A stretch of DNA of 64,000 nt from Morinoia aosen (lineage: Eukaryota > Arthropoda > Malacostraca > Amphipoda > Talitridae). This document shows positions 21,800 through 31,639 of this stretch, in pieces (position 1 is the first letter of the stretch; the number at the start of each line of letters is the position of its first letter). The notes below the pieces were generated by a model. It was not told the origin of the DNA. It saw nothing but the letters and a program-made list of their open reading frames with translations, and did no database searches. The translations under genes were made by a program, and so were the position numbers. The stretch is from NCBI GenBank assembly GCA_030386875.1, contig CM059569.1, positions 48,709,842 to 48,773,841 of the forward strand, in the 5' to 3' direction.

Positions 21800-22639
21800 G
21801 ATTGCAATAGTGATGGGAAAAGTCAAATCCAACTTCCGCTGTCGCAAATATGAATGCAGCAAGGAGTTTCTATGTAATACCTATGCTTGAGACAAAATCC
21901 AAACTTCCTGATGGAGTTCACTTGTTTACTGGTGCCGCATTATTTGTAGCGGTGTTTTTCTCTCTCTGGCATCCAAAATTGAAAAGGGTTACTCATTGCA
22001 TGTTCAATTCATAGGGGGCAAACTTTGTAAGTCCATTGATCTATACAAGTTTTTCTTTTGCATTCACCAGTGAAGTATATCATTACCTCCGTCTCATATT
22101 GCAGTTAAAATTTCTCATGTGAGCAACACTAGGGCCTATGCTATTTAATTTTAGCTCAGATCCAAAGTACACCCCACAGTCTAATATTAAAATTTTGATA
22201 ACGCTCCATTGTTTACTCGCAATGTTGAAAAAACGTGTACAATTGTTTCAAAAACCGAAATCTACATATTAAATTCCACTACAAAAACCCATTCAACGTA
22301 CATACAAAAATTGTGCTTGACCATTGAGCAGCAACCATTGCCCCAGCATTCATTAGCAATTTCGTAAAATTCTCAAAGTACCACCACCAAACAATCACTT
22401 CCCCCAATGCAATATGTTTGGACATCACTCTCTTTGAATATTTCACAACTCCAGTCCCAAAGCTCGCTCAGTCAAATCACTGAAGCAGCTTCTATCCACG
22501 TCTGCTTTTATCGACCATCACAAATTGGTTACTTCTATTCTGTTAACACAATTCTGCAATAGTAAGTGAGTAATTACCACTGAAACTCATCAGTTTAACT
22601 ATAAAGCAAACATTCTACTATAAAAAGGGCCTCTACTCT
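21800..22639. other. 3' flank of CENP-H gene
   Basis: Non-coding AT-rich DNA. No repeat or gene was recognised, and no strong poly(A) signal for the minus-strand gene was found. Confidence 0.35.
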
Positions 22640-25600
22640 TCATAACTTGTTCTCTAAAGCTAAAACTACAGAAAAAATTTAGATTTATCATTAACCAAAC
22701 AAACTCCAGACACCAGAACTTTACTAGGCGCTGGTGTGAAGAAAAGTTAACTGACACGAATCTTCTAGAAAATATCAACAGATTCGTTCTACAAGAAGCT
22801 GTCCATGTAGTCATTTACAATAGTGAGGGTGGCGGCCGCTCGTTCTCTATTAACAGCGGCCTCTCAAAAACTTATCAAAAACCATGTATGAACTCCATCT
22901 CCAAGTAGGTGAGTTTTATTCATCAACATCTAGTATCATAGTACTAATAGGGTGATATTTTCAAAATGTCTCCTCCATATATTGGGAGCATTCTTCGAAC
23001 TCACCTGAACGAGCTCTGCATTCTTCCCCCACTGAGAAGAGGATCCAATGATGAGCGTCTCGATGAAGTGTGCGATGACTTCAGTGCGGCCTTCCCGTCC
23101 TTTCAGGCGCTCCCGTAAACTGCGCTCGGCGCAAGTCAGAATTGGTGTTATAGAACATCCAGCGTAGGATGAAGTGGTCACACAAGCTCTTCCAAATCAA
23201 GGTTTGTGGGAACTTAGGATAAAACAGGTGCTCTCGTAAATTGTACTTGTGTGGCAAGATTTGTATTATAGAAAATCCAGCGCAGGACAGTAAGCGATGG
23301 TCACGCAAGCTCTTCTAAATCATGGTTCATGAAAACTAAGGATGAAGAGTCTGTTGTCATCAGTAAAATTGAATAATGACAAATTTAGGGTTATGTTTCT
23401 ACCACAGCAAAATTTAGGTCAAGTGCACCATTTCTGACTGCTATGAGTTCAAAACCTACATAAAACATGAGAAACACTTTTCTTCCTAGAATAATAACAC
23501 ACCAATGCATGAAATGCACAAACACTGGCAACCTAGAACAGTAAGTTGACGGCACAGTATGGATGTTTTAAGCCTCAAATAATATCACACCAATGCATAA
23601 AATGCACAAACACCAGTAACCTAGAACAGTAAGTTGACGGCACAGTATGGATGTTTTAAGCCTCAAATAATATCACACCAATGCATAAAATGCACAAACA
23701 CCAGTAACCTAGAACAGTAAGTTGACGCCACAGTACAGACGATATAAGCCTCAAATAATATCACACCAGTGCATAAAATGCACAAACACCAGTAACCTAG
23801 AACAGTAAGTTGACGCCCCAATACTGACGTCTTAAGCTCGTCGGAGTCGGTGTCGAGAGCTACGGTGACGTCTCTATCGTGCTTCTGCTGCCAGAGAGCC
23901 GCCACCCGCTTGTGAAGCGCTGCCACCTGCACCCGCTTCTCCAAGATGTTCTGCTGCCGCCGCGCTATGGAGGCCAGCACTTCGGCCAGCTGTGTTTGTA
24001 GCTCCTCGCACTCACGGCTGCTGCTCACCACCGACCTGTACACATACACATGAATTTAGCTTATGGTCCAATTTAATTTATGATTTAATCACAAAAACAT
24101 AGTTTATGGTCCAATTTAATTCATGATTTAATCACAAAAACATGGTTTATGGTCCAATTTAGTTTATGATTTATTCATATAAAAATAGTTTATGATCCAA
24201 TTTATTTTATGATTTAATCCCCTAAATACTGTTCTGGAAGGGCTGTTCCTTGCCCAGGGTAGGATGAGCTATGCCACTGCTTCAGTGATCTTGTAGCAAC
24301 TTTTTTTTAAGTAAAATGGACGGTAGGAAGCAATTTTGAATTTAAAATCGTGCCTTAAATTGTCATGCAAAGTATTTGCAGCTAATCCTTACAAAAGCAA
24401 TAGGTTGACCTACTTTGAATTTTCTTCTCAATCAAACTATTTAAAGAAATAAACATTTTATACGCACACTTGATTTCCAGTCTTCCTACATGAGGTGATT
24501 AAATTAAATAACTAAGCCACCCTGAAAAAAAAAACCAAGGCACCCTGAAAAAAACCAAGGTATTCCAAAGAGAGGAAAGAGGAAGGTGCAATTTAGTGCT
24601 GAGTTTGAGGGAACTGGAACTTTACGCACATGGTGTGTTTCCACACAAGGCCCCTTGTGCACAGAAAAATCCAAATAGGAAATAAGTTTATGAATTAAAA
24701 TTCAAGTTGAAGATAGAAAATGTAGGTGCTGAGAAACTGGAGAGCTGTAAGCAAAAAATACATTAGAAAACAAGAACTTATTCTATTTAAACAAAAAAAA
24801 AGTTTAAATATCCTTCAGCTAAGGACTTCACATTTCTCCCATGGGAATCAACTTTAGAACATAGGTGAGTAGGCCTAGAACTCTTCCCCTTCACCCCTTT
24901 CATCCTGCACTCACAGCAACATGTGATCCAAACGCATTAATATAGCAAGCACAATTTGGGTCAACCTCTCCTTTATTAATGTCATGAAAGTGAAACATAC
25001 AAAAAAATAAGCACGACTCAGTCAAACCTAACTAGTTAAACCCATATTTGTTGAATGTTTTATACTGTTTATTGGGGTAAATTCATGAGCATTAAGGGGT
25101 TCAGTCAAATTTATTTAAAAAACTAGAGCACTAATGATCATTACCATGGATTAAATTGTCAGGTTTATTTCTCCTTCTTTGCAACCAAAAAAGTTATTTT
25201 CAAAAGAAGAAGACAACATCTAATAGGAAAGTGGATAAATGGGGAATCTATGCACAAGGTGAGGTGTCTCACCCTGAACATAAAACAGCAAACTACACAA
25301 AGTTCAGGAAACAAAAACCTTTTAAAAAGAGAGTAAGGAGTGTTAAAAAAAGGCAGTTCACCAAGCAAATATAACAAAAAATCCCATTCCATTTCAACAG
25401 AAGTGAGGCCTACCTAATTCCTACCTAATTTTCAGCCCTGGATTTCACATCTCCCTCAAAGTACCATTTCTTGGAAAGGTGAACGGGAAGTTTCATGGTT
25501 TGATGGTTGTAAAGTTGTTTAGATTTTCTTACTCTCAAATGCCTCTTGACCTAGCAGCTTCCCTTACTTACATTGCTTGTGGGTTCAGTGTTGGTGCATC

Positions 25601-27346
25601 AAAAATGAGCTGCTTCACTGCACTTTCCAACTAGAAAAAAAAAGAAATATCAGTACATCAAAATAAAAAGTATAGTCCCTTTGTTTACCAAACTTAACTA
25701 TTCACTAACTTTATACCACCATCCTAAACATGAAAAATTTTAAAATAGGATAGGACCAAAGAACAATAAAGAGTCAGCTTACACACGCAGTTCAACTCCA
25801 GCTCCACCTGCTAGGGTGGAGAAGTAAATGCCACCTACCAAGAACACATAGAAGCAATAGATGAACAAAACCTCAAGCCAATGAATGAAAATAATGATCA
25901 AAGATATGTCAATGAAGGAAATACAAGAAATATGCAACTTAACCCATAAATAAAAAAGGATTAAATATGTGCAGGAAAAACTCAAATGGTAGGCAAATCA
26001 GAATTAAATGGAAGAGAAAGCACCTCATGGCCCCTCACCGGCGCCTCATGGCCCCTCACCTGCACCTCATGGCCCCTCACCTGCACCTCATGGCCCCTCA
26101 CCTGCACCTCATGGCCCCTCACCTGCGCCTGAACAACCAAGTTGCTGAGGACCGTCTGCGCAGCTGCTGTGTTGTTGACGCAAGTCTGCAGGTTTGTGAT
26201 GCCTTTCTTGCAATGCTGGGCTGAGTCGCTACTTGAGCCACAGGCAGCCTTCAGTTCCTTCTCCACTGAAATGGAGTAACTAATTTAACTTTACATACTA
26301 TAATCATTGGTAATGAGGTGATGAACTCTATAGACTTCTCCAGCTCTTGCTATCAATTCTGAAAAATACTGTCTGATTGTAGCTTCAAAACTCCTCTATA
26401 CATTCACATAAGATTTCATTTCATCATTTCAAAACCAGCATGGAAGCCCCATCCTTAATAGAGTAATCATAATATAATAAAAAATGAACATTTGTACAAA
26501 AAATTCCGGTACAAAATTTCCATTAAACTGAAGAGTTAATGTAACCCTTACTAGTATAGCATGGTAAACTCCAATGTATTAAATTTTATTATACAATTTC
26601 CTCAAGAGAATTACATGTTAAATTTCACCTTAATGTTTTTTATTCCGTTATTCTCTGTAAACGCTTTAACCGCAATGTGCGCCACAGGTGGCCAAGGAGG
26701 GAATTTTCATAATGCTGCTGACTGACCAGTAGTCACAAACTCAATTTTCATAAATACTTAATTAAAGCTGAATGAAGGCACTATCCAGTAAATGTTTGCA
26801 GTTTTCCTAATAGCCAACTACAACTGACTTTAAATTTGCATTGAATATTGAACTTGAATTTAGCCAATTGCGGTCAAAGTGTAAAAAATACTGAGAGTAT
26901 GATAATGCATTGAAAAAGAGTACAAAAATCATCAATATTTTTCAGTATTATCCAATTCATAAACCTGCATAAAAAATTGCACAAAATACTTGAAACCAAA
27001 TTTGTACCATCAAACACACGTGAATAAATTTCACTTTCTTTTGGGAATATTATACATTTTCACATAAAAATTTTACAACCATGCTTAAAACTTTTTTAGC
27101 TTTGTTACCTTGATGTCCCCTTGGTCAATTCTAGATTCGGAACAAAAAAGTTTAAGAGCTGCAATAATTTAACTTACAATAAATTCTGGAGGCAGTTTGG
27201 TCCACAGCAGCAGCATTACTATTTGCAATGGCCTGCACTTTATTCAACTCAGAGTTTGTGTCCCTCAAGTGCACCTGATGCAGGCTTGCCATGAACTCTT
27301 CATACTCTGGCACTTCTTCTTCTTCTTCTTCTTCTATGTCAGACAT
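22640..27346 (-). CDS. CENPH: CENP-H-like inner kinetochore protein
   Basis: Minus-strand exons are 27346-27178, 26265-26123, 25630-25572, 24035-23825, 23124-23001 and 22665-22640. Phases are consistent and give about 243 aa (human CENP-H is 247). CENP-H is a CCAN subunit that links centromeric chromatin to the outer kinetochore. The N-terminus is acidic (MSDIEEEEEEEVPEYEEF). Residues about 124-190 are a coiled coil (ECEELQTQLAEVLASIARRQ). The C-terminal TEVIAHFIETLIIGSSSQW aligns with human TTVIQHVFQNLILGSKVNW without gaps. The end VILALENKL matches IVLQLEKN. The exon 5 donor is uncertain: CAG|GTGAGT at 23005 is the better site, but only GTGA|GTTCGA at 23001 gives the phase that continues the alignment. 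The exon 4 donor (TCA|GTATTG) and acceptor (CCGAG at 23125) are also weak. The assignment rests on the C-terminal motif, gene length and coiled-coil layout. Confidence 0.75.
23485..23836 (-). repeat. 88-bp tandem repeat, 4 units, over the CENP-H exon 4 donor
   Basis: Units begin near 23485, 23573, 23661 and 23749 (CCTCAAATAATATCACACC ... ACCTAGAACAGTAAGTTGAC). Spacing is exactly 88 bp for the last three. The last unit runs into the final 12 bases of CENP-H exon 4, so the exon end and its donor belong to the repeat unit. Confidence 0.85.
24056..24235 (+). repeat. ~45-bp tandem repeat, 4 units
   Basis: The unit TTTATGGTCCAATTTAATT followed by CATGATTTAATCACAAAAAC is repeated four times with rising divergence to the right. 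It lies in CENP-H intron 3, just upstream of exon 4. Confidence 0.8.
24545..24870 (+). repeat. Dispersed ~300-bp repeat family, copy in CENP-H intron
   Basis: It shares with the copies at 3408-3880 and 30345 the ordered blocks CCAAAGAGAGGAA, GTAGGTGCTGAGAAAC and CTTCAGCTAAGGACTTCACATTTCTCCC. It is more diverged. A further partial copy follows at about 25230-25470. Confidence 0.55.
25230..25470 (+). repeat. Dispersed ~300-bp repeat family, partial copy
   Basis: It carries GGGGAATCTATGCACAAGGT, AGTTCAGGAAACAA and the tail GCCTACCTAATTTTCAGCCCTGGATTTCACA, in the same order as the other copies. It lies in CENP-H intron 3. Confidence 0.5.
26021..26127 (-). repeat. 21-bp minisatellite made of splice-donor copies
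   Basis: Five units start at 26021, 26042, 26063, 26084 and 26105. On the gene strand each reads CAG|GTGAGGGGCCATGAGGTG, so each contains a CAG|GTGAGG donor. The unit nearest the exon is the CENP-H exon 2 donor (exon end 26123). The unit is 7 codons long without a stop, so use of a more distal donor would only add 7-residue blocks (VRGHEVQ). Confidence 0.9.
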
Positions 27347-28845
27347 TTTTAAAAAATTATATTTAAAAAACAATTATACTGAATTGAACTTGATGCAGTG
27401 TCATAATGATACACTAGTGTAGGGTTTTGTAAAACTTGTCTGTGGGTTAGGTAAAGACAATGTTAGTCAACACTGTCACAAGGATTTCATTTTTTAAATG
27501 CCATCCAAACATCTATTCACAGAGGTTATTTATTGCACAACTTAAGCTAAAACATTCCATACAATCCATGCAATCTACAATATGAAGCAGAAGAAAGCAA
27601 GACTTGAGATGCTAGACTGCTTGGCAAATAAAATACTAAATCATTAGTACCAAAAATTTAAGCATGCTGCCTAAATAAGCAATATATCTCCTAAAAATAG
27701 TAAAATGACAATAATGATCCAATGCATCTACAGCATTTCAATAGATATGCACTTTCATGCATTACATATTACAAATTTGATAATAAAAACTGTCACAAAT
27801 GACAAATTTTGTAGATATCAGTCATTTTAACAGGCCTGCTCTTGATGACAGGTGCACAAAAAATGTAGGGCATAATTGATTTTTTCAACCAACACATAAT
27901 TTTTAGTGAGCGAAAAAGCCTTCATAAGCCAAAAAATTTACCAACTGAACCAAAAAACTTCAGGTAATCCAACCTAGCACCTCTACTGTATAGATTGCAG
28001 TATTGTACCAGTCAAGGTTTAGAACAGTGCATGTGCTCATCAAAATATCCAATACATCCTAAATTAATGGATTAGAAAGTTTGCATTGGCTTTATTGTGA
28101 AATACAGGCTTAAATAAGAAAAAATATATATAAATATTTATTGTGAAAGAATATATTACAGTATATGCATTGATATGACATTCACTCAACATTCAATGCC
28201 TTCAAAGTTCATGAGTTACAACAAATTTTCAAAAGATTGATCATAACATACAGTTGGTAATCGGCTAAAAAACTTAGTTCAAGCAACGTTACACAAGTGA
28301 ACTACTAACGTGATATCCTATAATGCATATCAAATGCAATCAACTTAAAAAAATCATCAGAGCGCTTAGAGAAAATTTCTTTTTACATCACATGAGCATA
28401 CACTACACAATAACCCATCAAACAGAAGTTCAAATAATAGAATGCATTGAAATTTAAAAACACCAAAATAAGATAATACAGGACTCAAAATGTAATGAAA
28501 GTCTAGTAACCTTTTATTCATAATTGCAAAGAAAATTTATTTTTAATTAGGAATTTAATAATATTTTAATGATTGCACCAGAGAAGATGAGACATTAATC
28601 TTCAATAAAGAAAACTTATATTAAATGCCATGTATTCCTTAAGTACTAAATAAAATTAGGAATCCATTTACAGTCAAACCTAATTAAAATATTTGTTCAG
28701 CTACAAATAAACCATGATGAGCAGAAGTAGAACCAAAATATATTGCACATTCTGCCTCAAAGACCTAAATGAGTAGGTACACTTACTAGTTTATTTTAAT
28801 AACACGCAAAAACATTATGTATGTATGTATGCAAAAAAAAATATG
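27347..28845. other. AT-rich intergenic DNA upstream of CENP-H
   Basis: No ORF, RNA gene or long repeat was recognised. Presumably it contains the CENP-H promoter, but no diagnostic element can be assigned. Confidence 0.4.
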
Positions 28846-29193
28846 TGTGCCATAAATGATGTGTGTGTGCCATAAATGATGTGTGTGTGCCATAAATGAT
28901 GTGTGTGTGCCATAAATGATGTGTGTGTGCCATAAATCATGTGTGTGTGCCATAAATCATGTGTGTGTGCCATAAATCATGTGTGTGTGCCATAAATGAT
29001 GTGTGTGCCATAAATGATGTGTGTGCCATAAATGATGTGTGTGTGCTAAAAATGATGTGTGTGTGCCAAAAATGATGTGTGTGCCATAAATGATGTGTGT
29101 GCCCTAAATGATGAGTGTGTGCCCTAAATGATGAGTGTGTGCCCTAAATGATGTGTGTGTGCCATAAATGATGTGTGTGCCATAAATGATGTG
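28846..29193 (+). repeat. ~20-bp minisatellite (GTGTGTGCCATAAATGAT)
   Basis: About 17 units of GTGTGTGCCATAAATGAT with GATG/CATG variants and 16-20 bp length variation. The array resumes at 30266-30330 after an interposed SINE cluster. Degenerate units (CCATAAATAATGTATGTGTG) extend to about 30800. Confidence 0.9.
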
Positions 29194-29595
29194 TACGAGG
29201 AGCTCACGAGATTAGAACTTAGGACCTTAAATTCACCGCACCAGAACGCTACCGATCGCGCTACCGGCCACCCTAAAAGGTGGTCGACGCACAACGAAAG
29301 CAATCTTGGCACAGTGAAAGCAGGCACGAACTTGGCCCGACAGATATATTTCTTCAATTTTTACTTAAGTATCGAGAGTTCAAAGTCAAGTTAAGAATCT
29401 AGTACGGAAAGCTACTGCTTCCACAAGGTTTTTCAAACAAATAAATGTAAGTAAATGTACGAGGAGCTCACGAGATTAGAACTCAGGACCTTAAATTCAC
29501 CGCACCAGAACGCTACCGGCCACCCTAAAAGGTGGTCGACGCACAACGAAAGCAATCTTGGCACAGTGAAAGCAGGCACGAACTTGGCCCGACAT
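29194..29595 (-). mobile_element. tRNA-like SINE, two copies in minus orientation
   Basis: One full unit (29195-29460) and one truncated unit (29459-29595) lie head to tail. Read on the minus strand the unit has GGGTGGCCGGTAGCGCGATC (A-box-like region), then CTGAGTTCTAATCTCGTGAG (B-box-like region), then a spacer with TTTGAAAAACCTTGTGGAAG and TCTTAACTTGACTTTGAACT. The second copy has lost about 12 bp in the A-box region. The tRNA-like part suggests a SINE with an internal Pol III promoter. The B box is better preserved in the copies at 33139-33645. Confidence 0.7.
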
Positions 29596-30265
29596 AGCGT
29601 TCTGGTGCGGTGAATTTAAGGTCCTGAGTTCTAATCTCGTGAGCTCCTCGTACATTTACTTACATTTATTTGTTTGAAAAACCTTGTGGAAGCAGTAGCT
29701 TTCCCTACTAGATTCTTAACTTGACTTTGAACTCTCGATACTTAAGTAAAAATTGAAGAAATATATCTGTCGGGCCAAGTTCGTGCCTGCTTTCACTGTG
29801 CCAAGATTGCTTTCGTTGTGCGTCGACCACCTTTTAGGGTGGCCGGTAGCGCGATCGGTAGCGTTCTGGTGCGGTGAATTTAAGGTCCTGAGTTCTAATC
29901 TCGTGAGCTCCTCGTACATTTACTTACATTTATTTGTTTGAAAAACCTTGTGGAAGCAGTAGCTTTCCGTACTAGATTCTTAACTTGACTTTGAACTCTC
30001 GATACTTAAGTAAAAATTGAAGAAATATATGTCGGGCCAAGTTCGTGCCTGCTTTCACTGTGCCAAGATTGCTTTCGTTGTGCGTCGACCACCTTTTAGG
30101 GTGGCCGGTAGCGCGATCGGTAGCGTTCTGGTGCGGTGAATTTAAGGTCCTGAGTTCTAATCTCGTGAGCTCCTCGTACATTTACTTACATTTATTTGTT
30201 TGAAAAACCTTGTGGAAGCAGTAGCTTTCCGTACTAGATTCTTAACTTGACTTTGAACTCTCGAT
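29596..30265 (+). mobile_element. tRNA-like SINE, about 2.5 tandem copies in plus orientation
   Basis: The same unit as the preceding cluster but inverted, repeated head to tail with a period of about 256 bp. The first copy starts inside the tRNA-like part at AGCGTTCTGGTGCGGTG. The last stops at AACTCTCGATA, where the ATGATGTGT minisatellite resumes. Copies are nearly identical, so the duplication is recent. Confidence 0.75.
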
Positions 30266-30344
30266 AAATGATGTGTATGAGCCATAAATGTCTGTATGCC
30301 ATAAATAATGTCTGTGTACCATAAACATTGATTATTGATTATTA

Positions 30345-30665
30345 GTTAGTTTAAGCCTCCCCATCTGCAACAAAGGCTAACCAAAGAGAGGAAGGAAGAA
30401 GGCACCATTTAGTATGGAGTTAAGGGAATGCGGAACCTATGCAGAAAAGGCATAGGAACAGTAAGGTAAGAAAGAAGTTCATGAAACAAGATCAAAGTTG
30501 AAGAAAAAAGAGTAGGTGCTGAAAAAACAGGACACCAGTGAACCAAAAAATATGGTTCTTAACATAACAAAAGCATTTAATTTACACAAAAAAGGCCTAC
30601 CTAACTCTCAGGTCAGGCCCTCACACTGTCCCCCTGGGAGCACTAATTCCCATAGATACAATATT
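30345..30665 (+). repeat. Dispersed ~300-bp repeat family, best copy
   Basis: It starts GCCTCCCCATCTGCAACA and includes GAAGGCACCATTTAGTATGG, GAAGTTCATGAAACAAGATC, GTAGGTGCTGAAAAAACAGG and GGCCTACCTAACTCTCAGGT, ending in CACTAATTCCCATAGATACA. It matches the order of copies at 3408-3880. Non-coding. Confidence 0.65.
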
Positions 30666-31232
30666 TGTATCCCCCTGAGGGGGTGTACCATAACTAATGT
30701 ATCTGTATGATAAATAATGTATGTGTGCCATAAATAATGTCTCATGTTTAATAAATAATGTATGTGTGCAATAAATAACATACAAATGCAATAAATAACA
30801 TACATATATAACAAGTATATTTAAAAAATTTTGGATGTTTAGAAGAGTTTCGATTTGCTCGAGAATTTTAGTTTTGATAAATAAACTTTCTGTTCTTTTG
30901 TAGTCTACTTCCTCTACAGGCCCACATTTCTTGTTTAATAACTGCCCCTTGAAGGGGTTGAGTTTTGTGAGGTTGGTTGACGTGCTCATCAGTTGAAGAG
31001 ATGATAATGTGCCTAGTATATTGAAGCATCTGACCAGCATATTTTGAAAGAGTGAGAATTATTTTAGTTGATTTATGTTATTTTTCCGAACAACATACTA
31101 CTCAATTTTTTAAATTTTGATGCTTGCTTAATGTTTATGGCATCAAAGTAAACAACTTTTCTTCTATACACTTCCCATTGCAAATGTGCATTGAACGAGT
31201 TAGAGTGGTAAGGTTATTTCCATCTTCCTTAA

Positions 31233-31452
31233 CCCTTTAACGCCCAAGTGAACTGTACGGTCCTCCTTTGAAAATAGCCTCAATATATTGTATTTCTCGT
31301 AAAATAAGTTCCCTGATGTGTTTTTTATACTGCACTGTCAAGTGGCAGTTCCTTCCTCATTTCTAAATCGATAAATATCTGATGCCGGTGCCAGTTTAAT
31401 GATGGTGGTTGTGATAACGGCAACATTAGTAGAAAATGTGGACGTTAAAGGG
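31233..31452. mobile_element. piggyBac-type MITE, well preserved
   Basis: The element is 220 bp, flanked by TTAA on both sides (31229-31232 and 31453-31456), the piggyBac target site. The inverted ends are CCCTTTAACGCCC on the left and GGACGTTAAAGGG on the right. It is too short to code. A decayed relative is at 21564-21776. Confidence 0.75.
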
Positions 31453-31639
31453 TTAACAGTTTTTCTCTTTCGAATGGCAAACATCGTGGTGTTGTTGTTA
31501 AGTTGTTGCCAGGTGACACACCTCCCATTATCTGTGTCGCTATTCGTTCTGGGCTCGTGACATTGCCCCACCTCCTCTTTTACTAAACTTGTTTACCGTT
31601 ACGTTAGGCTAAGTGACATTAAGTTGCATGACGTAAGGT

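Noticed and set aside
26021-26127. Protein with VRGHEVQ heptapeptide repeats
   Set aside because: The repeat lies beyond a consensus donor in CENP-H intron 2, so it is normally intronic. Kept as a finding about donors, not as coding repeats.
28846-30265. ORFs of about 65-79 codons containing TLNSPHQNATDRATGHPKR
   Set aside because: The same peptide arises from every copy of the SINE, on whichever strand it lies, so it is a repeat translation.
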